In this document: piece by piece, positions 10,101 to 18,996 of the stretch
Numbering within the stretch: position 1 is the stretch's first letter
Layout of the letters: every line of letters begins with the position of its first letter
Source: Flavobacterium succinicans LMG 10402
GTDB taxonomy: Bacteria > Bacteroidota > Bacteroidia > Flavobacteriales > Flavobacteriaceae
Direction: 5' to 3'
Assembly: GCF_000611675.1 (NCBI RefSeq)
Contig: NZ_JATV01000012.1
Span: 51,729-115,728 of the forward strand
DNA: 64,000 nucleotides
Program-made: the position numbers and the translations under genes
Notes under the pieces: model-generated
Databases searched by the model: none
Told to the model about the DNA's origin: nothing
Seen by the model: only the letters and a program-made list of their open reading frames with translations

Positions 10101-10245
10101 TGTTCGTGTATATGTTCAAGGTGATAATTTGTTTACCATTCAATCACACAAAGGAATTGATCCAGAGCAAAGTTTTGATGGAGTTACAGATAGTAGATCA
10201 TACAATCAACGTGTGGCTTCTTTAGGGTTAAAACTTGATTTTTAA
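7147..10245 (+). CDS. SusC/RagA-family TonB-dependent outer-membrane transporter
   Basis: A 1032-residue beta-barrel transporter. It has a signal peptide cut after QFAFA (about residue 22) and an N-terminal carboxypeptidase-regulatory-like domain (ITGKVTDNTGPIPGANVLIK to about 95). A TonB-box-like stretch (ELEEVVIVAYGKQKSK) follows. The plug domain contains the SusC hallmark LKDASSTALYGSRGANGVII, and a barrel of about 800 residues ends in an aromatic C-terminal strand (LGLKLDF). It would import a ligand captured by the SusD-like lipoprotein encoded 52 bp downstream, powered by TonB. No glycan hydrolase, peptidase or sigma/anti-sigma pair is adjacent, so the substrate cannot be told. Confidence 0.95.
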   Translation: MRLKSKWIFSLLVVLSMQFAFAQEKTITGKVTDNTGPIPGANVLIKGTTFGVQTDFDGAFSIKAKTGDVLVFSYMGMKDKEVAVGEKTNLKINLDSSAKELEEVVIVAYGKQKSKEIVGSVTTVGKDVLEKQQATSVLSAIQGSVAGVNVVTSGGQPGENPAIRIRGIGSISSSSEPLIILDGAPYNGNINSISSDQIESMNVLKDASSTALYGSRGANGVIIITTKKGKFNAPTSVSVNSVIGVGGNAVKMHELVSTDRLMEMTWEARKNVNLANGQSPTLAATNASNGLVSVLGYNPYKAAVPVGVDGKLVTTDKYWSTDWENTLINNSAIRRENSIAVNGGGESTTYAFSANNLSQEGALRGSDFDRTAVRLNIATRVNKTISAGLNMGYTASSQNYPTQSGNSYNSPIQWIYSVSSIYPVYRHDPNGSLILDSLGNKIYDYGANQGSLNAARPSFQNENAAGAISNYIVRNNRDDITLNGYVNLDIMEGLTFKSTLAYQKYLYDNYNYSSPLYGNAQNVNGRISQNRDISTSINFTNMVNYKKEIGNHTFSIDAIQEAYQFKVDAMYSSGEGFLPGVGVNNGATNPVGVGGSINEERLASYLGRVSYNYAGKYFIEGSYRSDGSSRFAQEVRWGNFYSIGGAWSIKDESFLADNETISALRLKGSYGELGNNKTSSYFPYEQLYNLGTSELTNAGITLGNPVNRNLTWEKTASANIGIEVGLWNNRVRFGADYYNKESIDLIYAIPLAGSTGSTTYLTNAGSLRNYGLEVYFNTTNIQNSDFRWTTDLNFSFDRNEVTALTQASVITGTKRWEEGRSIYDFWMQEWAGVDPTDGRGMWYADGVDADGNRNTTKTYSKAARNYTGKSSLPDVVGGLTNYFRYKNFDMNVLFNFSFGAYVYDSSYASLMTGLKDPGRPGHVDLEDRWQNPGDITDVPKLYQGNNDFGSQSTRFLFKNNYIRLKALNVGYNMNKELVNRLGMNNVRVYVQGDNLFTIQSHKGIDPEQSFDGVTDSRSYNQRVASLGLKLDF

Positions 10246-10297
10246 TTAAATGCTTATTAGTAACTGTTTGACAGTTGCAAATTAAAATGTAAATACT

Positions 10298-11767
10298 ATG
10301 AAAAAAACAATAAAAATATCGATAGTAGCTTTTTTAGGGGCTTTATCGTTAGTAAGTTGTGGTGATGACTTTATAAATGAAGCTAAGCCATCTACTGGAG
10401 TGCCAATAGAAGATGTTTTTGAATCTAGAAACACTGCCAATGGGGCTTTGTCTGGAATCATGAGAAATTTTAGAGCACAATACATGAGTACTGATTCAGG
10501 AGGGGTGAACTCAATGTTTTTTGCTAGAACAGTAAAGGGTAACGATGCTATCGTTGCTAGTAACTGGTATGCTTTTGATTATGAAAACGATAATCGTGAA
10601 CCTGTTTATAGAAGAACAAATTTCTCTTGGAATTATCCTTATTTCATGATTAATCAAATCAATTCATTTATCAAGGGTGTACTTGGTAGTCAAAAATTAA
10701 CAGCAACTGATAAAAATGAATTAACAGGTCAAGGTTATGCATTGCGTGCCTTCTTTTATCATCAATTGGTTTTGGAGTTTTCAAAATCATACAAATTAGA
10801 TCCAAATTATCCAGCACCACCAATATACAAAGAGCCAACTTTGGTAGGTGGGCCAATGACAACCGTAAAAGAAATGTATGATTTTATTGTTGAAGATTTA
10901 ATAAAGTCGATCGAATTGTGTAGTACTTCTCGTTTGGGGAAATCATATGTTAATAAACAAGTGGCTTCAGCTCTTTTGGCTCAAGTTTATCAAGTAATGG
11001 GGAAATGGGATTTAGCTGAAGTGGCTGCAAATTCTGCCTATGGTGGAAATGTTACAGCAGTACTTGATGCCTTGAGTTATGGTAATGGGTTTAAAGATTA
11101 CAATAACAAAGAATGGTTGTGGGGATCACCACAATCGGAAGCGCAATCAATGTATTACTTTTTGGCACCTCATGCTTTCTCTGATCACAGAGCAACGGCT
11201 TACCTTAATGTGTATGTGAATTCAGATTTTGTCAAATTATTTTCTTCAACTGATGTAAGAGGAGGTATTGGGCCGAATAAGTTGTTTAATTTGAAATCTT
11301 CTACATACCCTGTAACCGACTTTAGATATTATGTGTCAAATAAATTCTCTTTTACTACAAGCTCACATTCTCCATTAATTCGTTTTGCTGAATTGATTTT
11401 GATCGATGCCGAAGCGAAAGCTCGTTTAGGAAAAGAAACAGAAGCAAAAGCTATTTTATATGCTTTGCAAAAAAATAGAGATGCAGAAGCGGTTCAGAGT
11501 TCTAATGCAGGTCAGGCCCTTATTGATGAAATTCTAATCGAAAGAAGAAAAGAATTATTCATGGAAAATGGTGTGGAATGGTTTGATGCTAAACGTTTAG
11601 GAAACGCAATGCCAAGAACAGGAAATCAACGTTTGCAAGGAATAAATGGTAGTGCTGGGTTGCCTTATGGGTTGCTTGCAGATGACAATCGTTTTTTCTT
11701 GAAAATTCCTCAAACTGAAATCGATGCCAATGCAAATATTGATGATTCGGTAAATAGAGGAAGGTAG
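10298..11767 (+). CDS. SusD/RagB-family nutrient-binding lipoprotein
   Basis: A 489-residue surface lipoprotein and partner of the SusC protein encoded 52 bp upstream. The type II signal peptide ends in LVSC (Cys about 21), followed by GDDFINEAKPS, typical of SusD. TPR-like helices include GYALRAFFYHQLVLEFSK and VNKQVASALLAQVYQVMG. The conserved C-terminal block IDEILIERRKELFMENGVEW is present. Length is normal. A strong terminator follows, so the pair forms a two-gene operon. Ligand unknown. Confidence 0.94.
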   Translation: MKKTIKISIVAFLGALSLVSCGDDFINEAKPSTGVPIEDVFESRNTANGALSGIMRNFRAQYMSTDSGGVNSMFFARTVKGNDAIVASNWYAFDYENDNREPVYRRTNFSWNYPYFMINQINSFIKGVLGSQKLTATDKNELTGQGYALRAFFYHQLVLEFSKSYKLDPNYPAPPIYKEPTLVGGPMTTVKEMYDFIVEDLIKSIELCSTSRLGKSYVNKQVASALLAQVYQVMGKWDLAEVAANSAYGGNVTAVLDALSYGNGFKDYNNKEWLWGSPQSEAQSMYYFLAPHAFSDHRATAYLNVYVNSDFVKLFSSTDVRGGIGPNKLFNLKSSTYPVTDFRYYVSNKFSFTTSSHSPLIRFAELILIDAEAKARLGKETEAKAILYALQKNRDAEAVQSSNAGQALIDEILIERRKELFMENGVEWFDAKRLGNAMPRTGNQRLQGINGSAGLPYGLLADDNRFFLKIPQTEIDANANIDDSVNRGR

Positions 11768-11805
11768 TTACAACGAAGTAGCTTAAAAGTCCTTTATGTT
11801 TTTTA

Positions 11806-11846
11806 AAAAGCAGTAGTGAACAAAAGTTTGCTACTGCTTTTTTTTT
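11806..11846 (+). terminator. Rho-independent terminator after the first susD
   Basis: Inverted repeat AAAAGCAGTAG / CTACTGCTTTT with a 14-nt loop and a run of nine Ts. It ends the first susC/susD operon. The AT-rich stretch from here to 12203 shows no gene. Confidence 0.85.
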
Positions 11847-12203
11847 GCATCTAATTAAAGAGTCTTTTTGTTGTCTTTTTTGTAATGCTGTTAAATTTCT
11901 TTTTTTGAAGTGTTAATTACTTTATGTTATGTTGTTTTTATTATTGAATAAATAATTAATTAATGATGTTTTTTAGTAAAAGCATGATGAGAAATACAGA
12001 AAAAAAGGACTAATATTTTTCCGTCTATACGTTTTTTGTTTTTATTTAACTTAAAACAACAGTTTTTGTTAAATTATTGTGTTATGTATTATATGTCTAT
12101 GTTCTTAAAAAATGATAATAAATGTTTAAATTATTCGCTTTAAGTTGGTTTGTTTTGTTATAATGTCAAAATATTAACAAATAGGATGGTGTTGATGAAT
12201 ACT
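11847..12203. other. AT-rich intergenic stretch without a visible gene
   Basis: About 360 bp, very AT-rich, with many stops in all frames. It separates the two susC/susD operons and leads into the promoter of the second one. No repeat, RNA gene or conserved site was recognised. The composition could reflect past insertion or simply a long regulatory region. Confidence 0.5.
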
Positions 12204-12233
12204 TTGTGAAAATAATTATGTTATTTATTTTTG
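12204..12233 (+). promoter_or_regulatory. Promoter of the second susC/susD pair
   Basis: TTG at 12204-12206, a 19-nt spacer, then TATTTTTG at 12226-12233, a full match to TTG-N17-20-TAnnTTTG. The start of transcription would fall near 12240. An upstream GTG at 12206 therefore cannot be the translation start, which supports the ATG at 12290. Confidence 0.65.
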
Positions 12234-12289
12234 GTGTATTAAGAAATTATTATGATTTTTGCTTCATAACTAATTCAAATAATAAAAAT

Positions 12290-15200
12290 ATGAGATCAAA
12301 ATTCAAATGGATTTTTTCTTTGCTATTGGCCATGTCAATGCAATTTGTCTTCGCTCAAGACAAGACTATTACAGGGACAGTTACTGATCAAACAGGTCCA
12401 ATCCCAGGTGTTAATGTTAGTATTAAAGGGGCTAAATCAGGAGTTCAAACTAGTTTTGATGGGGGATATGCTATAAAAGCTAAGGCAGGTGATGTTTTGT
12501 TGTTTTCATTTGTAGGCATGAAGAATGTTTCCAAAGTTGTTTCGAGTTCAACTGTTTTAAATGTATTAATGGTTTCTGATGAAGCTCAAACTCTTGAGGA
12601 TGTTGTTGTAGTAGCTTATGGTAAGTCCAAAAAATCAGCTTTCACTGGTTCTGCTACTTCGGTTTCAGGTGAATCTTTAGAAAATAGATCGGTAACGAAT
12701 GTTTTATCAGGTATAGAAGGGGCGGTTTCTGGAGTTCAAATACAAAGTGCAGCTGGTCAACCAGGATCTGCACCAACTATAAGAATTAGAGGTTTTAGTT
12801 CTATTAATGGTTCTAATACGCCTTTATATATTTTAGATGGCGTTCCTTTTACTGGAGATTTGAGTAGTATTAATACTGCTGATATTGAAAGTATGACCGT
12901 TTTAAAAGACGCAGCTTCTACTTCTTTATACGGATCTAAAGCGGCTAATGGTGTTGTAATCATAACTACAAAAACAGGTAAGTCAACAAAAGAAAAGTTT
13001 ACTTTAAATATAAGTACGGGTTTGTCTTCAAGGTCAATACCTGAATATGAAAGGGTTAATGCTTTTGAATATTATCCATTAATTTGGGAAGCAGTTCGCA
13101 ATAGTAGGGTCTTAACCACACCTGCAGATGTTGCGGCAGCAAATGCTTATGCATCTGCTAATACACCAGTGTTTTTAGTTAATAACCCATTTAATGTGCC
13201 TGCAAATTCTATTGTTGGTTTAGATGGAAAAATTAATCCAAACGCAAATCTTTTGTATACTGAAGATTTAGATTGGGAAAAACAATTAAGTAGGGCAGGG
13301 GTAAGAAAAAGCGTTGATTTTTCTTACCAAGGAAGAACTGAGAAAACAGATTATTATGCTTCATTGAGTAATTTAGATGAAGAAGGGAATATTAAAGGGT
13401 CTCAATTTAAAAGAGCTACTGCACGTATAAATATTAATACTAAACATAAAGAATGGTTTAAAACTGGAATTAATTTAACAGGTGTTTTATCTGAGTCTAA
13501 TAATGCTGTAGATGGCGTAGATAACACTAGTAGTTTTAATAACCCATTTAGAACAATTCGTTATATGGGGCCTATATATCCTGTTTATAAACATAACGCA
13601 GATGGAAGTGTGCTTTTGGACGCTGTTGGTAAGCCTGTTTATTCTGATATTAGAGCTTCTGGTGCTTCAAATGGTAGAAATGTCGTTTATGAAACTCTAA
13701 ATAATATCGACAAAGATAAAGGAATGGTTATTAATGCAAGGGCTTATGCAGAATTCAAGTTTTTAAAAGATTTTACTTTTAAAGCTAATGTTGCAATTGA
13801 TAGAACTTCAACTGATAATAGTGTTTATTGGAATCCAGTTATCGGTGACGGAGCTCCAGATGGACTAGCTTCTAAGGAAAATAGTGTGACGAAAGGTGTT
13901 ACTTATAATCAAATTTTAGATTATAATAAATCTATTAATGGTCATAATATTACTGCTTTATTTGGTCATGAAAGTTTTGATTATGAATTCAATTTCCTAA
14001 CTGGGACTAAAAGAAAATTAATCAGTGCTAATAATACTGAATTTATTAATTTTGTTACTACTAGTGATCTTAACTCTTTTACAAGAAATTATGCTACGGA
14101 GTCCTATTTTACTAGAATTGGGTATGATTATTTAACTAAGTATATTGTTTCTGGTTCATTTAGAAGAGATGGTTCTTCAAAATTTGCTAAAGATAATAGA
14201 TGGGGTAATTTCTGGTCTGTCGGTTTGGCTTGGGTATTGTCCAATGAAAACTTTTTGAAGGATTCAGAATGGATAAATGAACTAAAATTACGTGGATCTA
14301 TGGGTGAAGTTGGAAATGACTCACATACTAGTAATGGAGGTTTGAACTATTATGTTAGCCAGCCTACATTTTCTAATGGATTCTCAAACGGATCCGAAGG
14401 TGGTTTTGTAGCTAATGGACCTGGTGCTGCAGATTTACAATGGGAAAAAAACACACAATCTGACATTGGTGTTGAATTTACTTTATTTAAAAATAGAATT
14501 AGAGGTGCAGTTGAGTATTATAAAAGAGAGACAGATGGTTTAATTTTTAATGTTCCTAATCCTTTAACATCGGGACTTGATAGTAGAGTAGAGAATATTG
14601 GTACGATGAATAATAGTGGTATAGAGATCTCTTTGGACGCAACTATAGTTCAAACTAAAGATTTTTCTTGGAATTTTAATGTTAATGCCTCTACAATTAA
14701 AAATGAAATAACAAAATTGCCACAAACTGAAATCATTACTGGGACTAAAAAATATTCAATAGGAAGTTCAATTTTTGATTATTGGTTGAGAGATTGGTAC
14801 GGTGTAGATCCTGCTGATGGTTATGCGCTTTATGTTATAGATCCAAAGTTTTTGCCTGCAACGGGTGTAGTAGATCCAACTTACAGGGTAGTAAATGGTG
14901 TAAACGTTACAACTGATCAAAATAAAGCATTGTTTCATTATGCAGATACTTCGTTGCCTGATTTGTTTGGAAGTTTTTCAAATACATTTAAGTATGGTGG
15001 TTTTCAGCTAGAAGTTTTATTTACTTATCAATTAGGAGGAAAAACATATGATAGTAACTACTCTGGTTTAATGCATACAGGAAATAATTATGGTTCGGCT
15101 TTGAGTACTGATATTTTAAGAAGATGGCAAAAGCCTGGTGATATTACTGACGTACCAAGATTAGATGTGAATAGAAACGTTCAATCTTCAGCTGCTTCTG

Positions 15201-15442
15201 ATAGATGGTTGGTAGATTCTGATTATTTATCATTACGTCAAATTACAATGTCTTATAATTTACCTTCAAAATTTGTTGGAAAAATTGGTGTTGATGGAAT
15301 TAGATTTTTTGCTAACGGAGAAAATTTAATGCTATTTACTAAAAGAGTTGGGTTAGATCCTACACAAAATTTAAACGGAACAACGCAAAATAGGTTTTCG
15401 CCTGCTAGATTAATTTCTTTAGGTCTTAATTTAAACTTTTAA
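12290..15442 (+). CDS. SusC/RagA-family TonB-dependent outer-membrane transporter (second copy)
   Basis: A 1050-residue transporter. The start at 12290 gives a signal peptide (MRSKFKWIFSLLLAMSMQF) nearly the same as that of the first SusC, and lies downstream of the predicted transcription start. A longer frame from a GTG at 12206 would add 28 non-signal residues. After the signal come a carboxypeptidase-regulatory-like domain (TITGTVTDQTGPIPGVNVSI), a TonB-box region (EDVVVVAYGKSKKSAF), a plug with LKDAASTSLYGSKAANGVVI, and a barrel ending LGLNLNF. It is paralogous to the 7147 gene but clearly diverged in the barrel, so it likely takes a different ligand. Its susD partner follows after 2 nt. 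Confidence 0.94.
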   Translation: MRSKFKWIFSLLLAMSMQFVFAQDKTITGTVTDQTGPIPGVNVSIKGAKSGVQTSFDGGYAIKAKAGDVLLFSFVGMKNVSKVVSSSTVLNVLMVSDEAQTLEDVVVVAYGKSKKSAFTGSATSVSGESLENRSVTNVLSGIEGAVSGVQIQSAAGQPGSAPTIRIRGFSSINGSNTPLYILDGVPFTGDLSSINTADIESMTVLKDAASTSLYGSKAANGVVIITTKTGKSTKEKFTLNISTGLSSRSIPEYERVNAFEYYPLIWEAVRNSRVLTTPADVAAANAYASANTPVFLVNNPFNVPANSIVGLDGKINPNANLLYTEDLDWEKQLSRAGVRKSVDFSYQGRTEKTDYYASLSNLDEEGNIKGSQFKRATARININTKHKEWFKTGINLTGVLSESNNAVDGVDNTSSFNNPFRTIRYMGPIYPVYKHNADGSVLLDAVGKPVYSDIRASGASNGRNVVYETLNNIDKDKGMVINARAYAEFKFLKDFTFKANVAIDRTSTDNSVYWNPVIGDGAPDGLASKENSVTKGVTYNQILDYNKSINGHNITALFGHESFDYEFNFLTGTKRKLISANNTEFINFVTTSDLNSFTRNYATESYFTRIGYDYLTKYIVSGSFRRDGSSKFAKDNRWGNFWSVGLAWVLSNENFLKDSEWINELKLRGSMGEVGNDSHTSNGGLNYYVSQPTFSNGFSNGSEGGFVANGPGAADLQWEKNTQSDIGVEFTLFKNRIRGAVEYYKRETDGLIFNVPNPLTSGLDSRVENIGTMNNSGIEISLDATIVQTKDFSWNFNVNASTIKNEITKLPQTEIITGTKKYSIGSSIFDYWLRDWYGVDPADGYALYVIDPKFLPATGVVDPTYRVVNGVNVTTDQNKALFHYADTSLPDLFGSFSNTFKYGGFQLEVLFTYQLGGKTYDSNYSGLMHTGNNYGSALSTDILRRWQKPGDITDVPRLDVNRNVQSSAASDRWLVDSDYLSLRQITMSYNLPSKFVGKIGVDGIRFFANGENLMLFTKRVGLDPTQNLNGTTQNRFSPARLISLGLNLNF

Positions 15443-15444
15443 TT

Positions 15445-16917
15445 ATGAAAAAATTTAATTTTAAATATGTAATACTTTTAACCTCGTTATTAGTATTAGG
15501 TTCTTGTTCTGATGATTTCTTAGACAAGAAGCCAACTGAGTTTGTTGGTGCTGAGGATGCAACTTCAACTACTGATAATTTATATACCTTATTAAATGGT
15601 ATTCACCGTTCACTTTATATTCGATATGAACAACAAAGTGAAACAGGTATAGCAGGAGTTATGCAAGCCGTTGATATTGCTGGTGAAGATGTAGTGTTTC
15701 CTGTTACTAATGGATGGTTCTTAGGATTTTATAACTGGACAAGTTTAAATAATCAAAATTCACAAGATGTTCGTTTTCCATATAGGACTTTTTATCAAAT
15801 AAATAGAAATGCTAATACTATTATTAATGCAGTAGATGCGGCACAAGGAAGTGTTGCTTCAAAGAATTTAATAAAAGGGCAGGCTCTTGTATATCGTGCA
15901 TTTTGTCACTTTCAATTAGTACAATTGTATGCAAAAAGATATGTTAAGGGTACGGTTAATTCTCAACCAGGGATACCTATTATTTTGGAGGTTAATAACG
16001 AAAAATTACCACGTTCAACAGTTGAAGAAGTATACAGTCAGATAAATAAAGATCTTGATGCTGCATTACAATTATTAGTAGGTTATACTAAACCTAATAA
16101 TTCACATTTGGACTTAAGAGTTGCTCAAGGTTTAAAAGCTCGTGTTGCATTAGTTCAAGGAAATTGGTCAGTTGCTGCTGATTTTGCAAGTAAGGCTAGA
16201 GCTGGTAAAAATTTAATGACAATTGCGGAGTATGGCTCTGGATTTAATAATTACAATAATCAAGAATGGATGTGGGGAAGTTATATTAATGAACTTCAAA
16301 CAGAATCTTTTGCAAACTTCGGGGCATATATGTCCAGAAATTTTAGCTCAACAGTTATTCGTAGTTGCCCTAAAGCTATTAATAGTAAGTTATATAATTT
16401 AATTCCGACAACTGATGTTAGATCTACTATTTTTAGTAGAACTGGACAACATCCAAATATCGTTTTAGTATCATCTGCTCAAAAATTCCCATTTACTAGT
16501 CAAAAGTTTCTTTCTGTTAGTACAGGAGATAGTAGATGTGATGTTCCTTACATGAGAGCTGCAGAAATGTTTTTGATTGAAGCAGAGGCAAAAGCAAATT
16601 TAGGGGCTCCAGATGCTGCTCAAATTTTGTTTAATTTGGTGTCAAAAAGAGATCCTGCTTATGTTTTGTCAACTAAAACAGGTACTGATTTGTTAAATGA
16701 AATTTACTTTCAAAGACGAATTGAGCTTTGGGGAGAAGGGTTTAGATTTTTTGATTTAAAAAGGACTAATTCTCCTTTAGATAGAACCGGTGCTCAACAT
16801 AATACAACTATTACTGCGGGTGTTATGTCAGTTCCTGCTAATGATAAGAGATGGCAATTAGTGTTTCCGTTGTCTGAAATTCAAGTAAACCCATTGATTA
16901 TTCAAAATGATTTATAG
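15445..16917 (+). CDS. SusD/RagB-family nutrient-binding lipoprotein (second copy)
   Basis: A 490-residue lipoprotein. Signal peptide with lipobox LGSC, then SDDFLDKKPTEFV as in typical SusD proteins. It starts 2 nt after the susC stop, which suggests translational coupling. Helical TPR-like segments include GQALVYRAFCHFQLVQLYAK and LRVAQGLKARVALVQGNW. The C-terminal signature is LLNEIYFQRRIELWGEGFRF. It forms the surface lid of the second SusC transporter. The ligand is unknown because no degradative enzyme is encoded nearby. Confidence 0.94.
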   Translation: MKKFNFKYVILLTSLLVLGSCSDDFLDKKPTEFVGAEDATSTTDNLYTLLNGIHRSLYIRYEQQSETGIAGVMQAVDIAGEDVVFPVTNGWFLGFYNWTSLNNQNSQDVRFPYRTFYQINRNANTIINAVDAAQGSVASKNLIKGQALVYRAFCHFQLVQLYAKRYVKGTVNSQPGIPIILEVNNEKLPRSTVEEVYSQINKDLDAALQLLVGYTKPNNSHLDLRVAQGLKARVALVQGNWSVAADFASKARAGKNLMTIAEYGSGFNNYNNQEWMWGSYINELQTESFANFGAYMSRNFSSTVIRSCPKAINSKLYNLIPTTDVRSTIFSRTGQHPNIVLVSSAQKFPFTSQKFLSVSTGDSRCDVPYMRAAEMFLIEAEAKANLGAPDAAQILFNLVSKRDPAYVLSTKTGTDLLNEIYFQRRIELWGEGFRFFDLKRTNSPLDRTGAQHNTTITAGVMSVPANDKRWQLVFPLSEIQVNPLIIQNDL

Positions 16918-16943
16918 ATAAGTAATCTTTAATTAAAACTAAG

Positions 16944-16973
16944 CGCTCCAAATTAATTTTGGAGCGTTTTTTT
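16944..16973 (+). terminator. Rho-independent terminator after the second susD
   Basis: CGCTCCAAA / TTTGGAGCG stem with a 5-nt loop, followed by TTTTTTTA. It closes the second susC/susD operon. Confidence 0.9.
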
Positions 16974-17037
16974 ATTTCATAAATACTCTTTATTAATCTA
17001 CCTTTGTCTAAAATTCATTCCATACAGATAATAATAG

Positions 17038-18984
17038 ATGAAAAACCCACTCTTAGTTTTAATTATCTTATTTCCTTTTCTTTTGTTTTCCCAAAAATCA
17101 GGCAGAAGTACTACTCAAAACGAGAGTAGTAAACCCATTGATACCATAAAAAACAAAGTTGCCCCAATCGACTTATATCGTATCATTACGCTCGAAAAAG
17201 ACACCACTTATATCGATACTTCCTTAACAATACAGAAAGAGTATTCTCACAATTACTTGCGTAAAGATAATTTTGGGTTGTTGTCATTTTCTAATGATGG
17301 ACAAACGTTTAACACACTGCAATATGGTTTAGTGAAAAATGATATTTTTCCAGAAATGGGTTTCAAAGCCAAGCATTTCAACTTTATGGAAGCCAATCAA
17401 ATTCGGTACGCATCTGTTGCGACGCCAGTTACCGAATTGTATTATAAATCAACAATTCAGCAGGGGCAATCGGTTGACTCGTATTTTGCGGTTAATTTAA
17501 GTGAAAACCTTAATTTTTCAGTGGCCTATCGAGGTCTTCGATCTTTGGGGAATTATATTAATCAATTGTCAAGTTCCGGGAATTTTAGGTTTACGACCAG
17601 TTATCATACCTTGAACAAAAGATATTTGGCCAATTTTCATTTTACGTATCAAGACATTTTGAATGGTGAGAATAGTGGGATCACTACGCTTTCAGATTTT
17701 GAAGGGGAAGATCCTAATTATGACAATAGAGCTCGATTAGAAGTTTTCTTAACCGATGCTAAGTCGTTCTTAATAGGAAGAAGGTTATTTCTTGATCATG
17801 AATTCAGAATCAACTCCAAAAAAGGAGAACATAATCTGTGGTTGAATCACCAGTTTAATTACGAAAATAAACTTTTTGAATACAATCAAGCTACGGTTGT
17901 TTCTACAGTTGGGTATACTCCTGTGTTACGATTTGGAGAATCGTACGTGTCTAGCGGAATGAACGATCAAACACATTATAATAAGATGTATAATCGAGTA
18001 GGTCTTGCTTATGAAAATCTTACTTTAGGAAAGTTCAATTTCTTCGTGGATGATTTTAGAAGTAACTTTTACTACGGCAAAATATTAATTTTAAACTCAG
18101 GTGTAATTCCGGGCTTGTTGAGTCAAAATATCAATAGTTTTGGAGGTCAATATTTGTATAATAAAGGCAAATGGAATGGCGACTTTAGCTATACTAGATC
18201 GATTACTAATCAGTCATTATCTAATCTAGAAGCCAAACTGACCTTTGATTTAGATGATGAAAATCAATTTTCAGTTGCGTTTCAAAACCGAAACAAAATA
18301 GCCAATAATACCTTTAACTTGTTTCAATCTAGTTTTGTGAACTACAATTGGTCCAATGATTTTAAGAATGAAAAAAATACAACATTCACTGTCAAAGCCG
18401 ACACTCAATGGTTGAACTTTTCTGGTCAGTATACCGTTTTAAATGATTATTTGTATTTTGAAGACGTGACAACAGCAGCACAAAAAAACCTGAGACAACA
18501 AATCATAGCTCCAAACCAATACAATAATACGATCAATTATTTTTCTTTAAAAGCTAGTCGAGAATTTACATTTGGTAAATTTGCTTTAGATAATACCTTA
18601 TTGTATCAAAAGGTGAAGCAATCTGTTTTTATTCTAAATGTTCCTGATTTTACATTCCGAAATGCCATTTATTTTTCGGATTATTTTTTCAAAAACAACG
18701 CGTTGTTCTTGCAGACGGGCTTTGTGTTAAACTACTTTACTTCATATTATGCTAACGACTATAATCCAGTTGTTGGTGAGTTTTTTGTGCAGAATGATAA
18801 AAAGATCGGAAATTTTCCGATGTTGGACTTCTTTGTCAATGCCAAAATACAGCGTACTCGAATTTATCTAAAAGCAGAACATTTCAATTCTGTTTTTAGT
18901 AAAAACAATTATTTTTCAGCTCCAAATACACCTTATCGCGATTTTACGATTCGTTTTGGTTTAATTTGGAATTTCTTTAATTAA
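17038..18984 (+). CDS. Putative outer-membrane porin (Bacteroidota type)
   Basis: A 648-residue protein with a signal peptide (MKNPLLVLIILFPFLLFSQ). After a low-complexity N-terminus it becomes a long beta-barrel-like sequence with many alternating aromatic strands and Tyr/Asn-rich turns. The last strand, TIRFGLIWNFFN, ends in an aromatic residue as in outer-membrane barrels. It resembles the putative porin family (Porin_10 type) common in Flavobacteria. TACCTTTG at 16999-17006 is a likely -7 promoter box. The next gene starts 12 bp after its stop, so they may be cotranscribed although unrelated in function. Confidence 0.75.
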   Translation: MKNPLLVLIILFPFLLFSQKSGRSTTQNESSKPIDTIKNKVAPIDLYRIITLEKDTTYIDTSLTIQKEYSHNYLRKDNFGLLSFSNDGQTFNTLQYGLVKNDIFPEMGFKAKHFNFMEANQIRYASVATPVTELYYKSTIQQGQSVDSYFAVNLSENLNFSVAYRGLRSLGNYINQLSSSGNFRFTTSYHTLNKRYLANFHFTYQDILNGENSGITTLSDFEGEDPNYDNRARLEVFLTDAKSFLIGRRLFLDHEFRINSKKGEHNLWLNHQFNYENKLFEYNQATVVSTVGYTPVLRFGESYVSSGMNDQTHYNKMYNRVGLAYENLTLGKFNFFVDDFRSNFYYGKILILNSGVIPGLLSQNINSFGGQYLYNKGKWNGDFSYTRSITNQSLSNLEAKLTFDLDDENQFSVAFQNRNKIANNTFNLFQSSFVNYNWSNDFKNEKNTTFTVKADTQWLNFSGQYTVLNDYLYFEDVTTAAQKNLRQQIIAPNQYNNTINYFSLKASREFTFGKFALDNTLLYQKVKQSVFILNVPDFTFRNAIYFSDYFFKNNALFLQTGFVLNYFTSYYANDYNPVVGEFFVQNDKKIGNFPMLDFFVNAKIQRTRIYLKAEHFNSVFSKNNYFSAPNTPYRDFTIRFGLIWNFFN

Positions 18985-18996
18985 TATTTTTTTATA

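Noticed and set aside
12206..12289. Longer start of the second SusC at a GTG
   Set aside because: The predicted promoter overlaps the GTG and the extra 28 residues do not form a signal peptide; the ATG at 12290 does.
7147..16917. Polysaccharide utilisation locus
   Set aside because: No carbohydrate-active enzyme or hybrid regulator gene is present within the window, so only SusC/SusD function is claimed.
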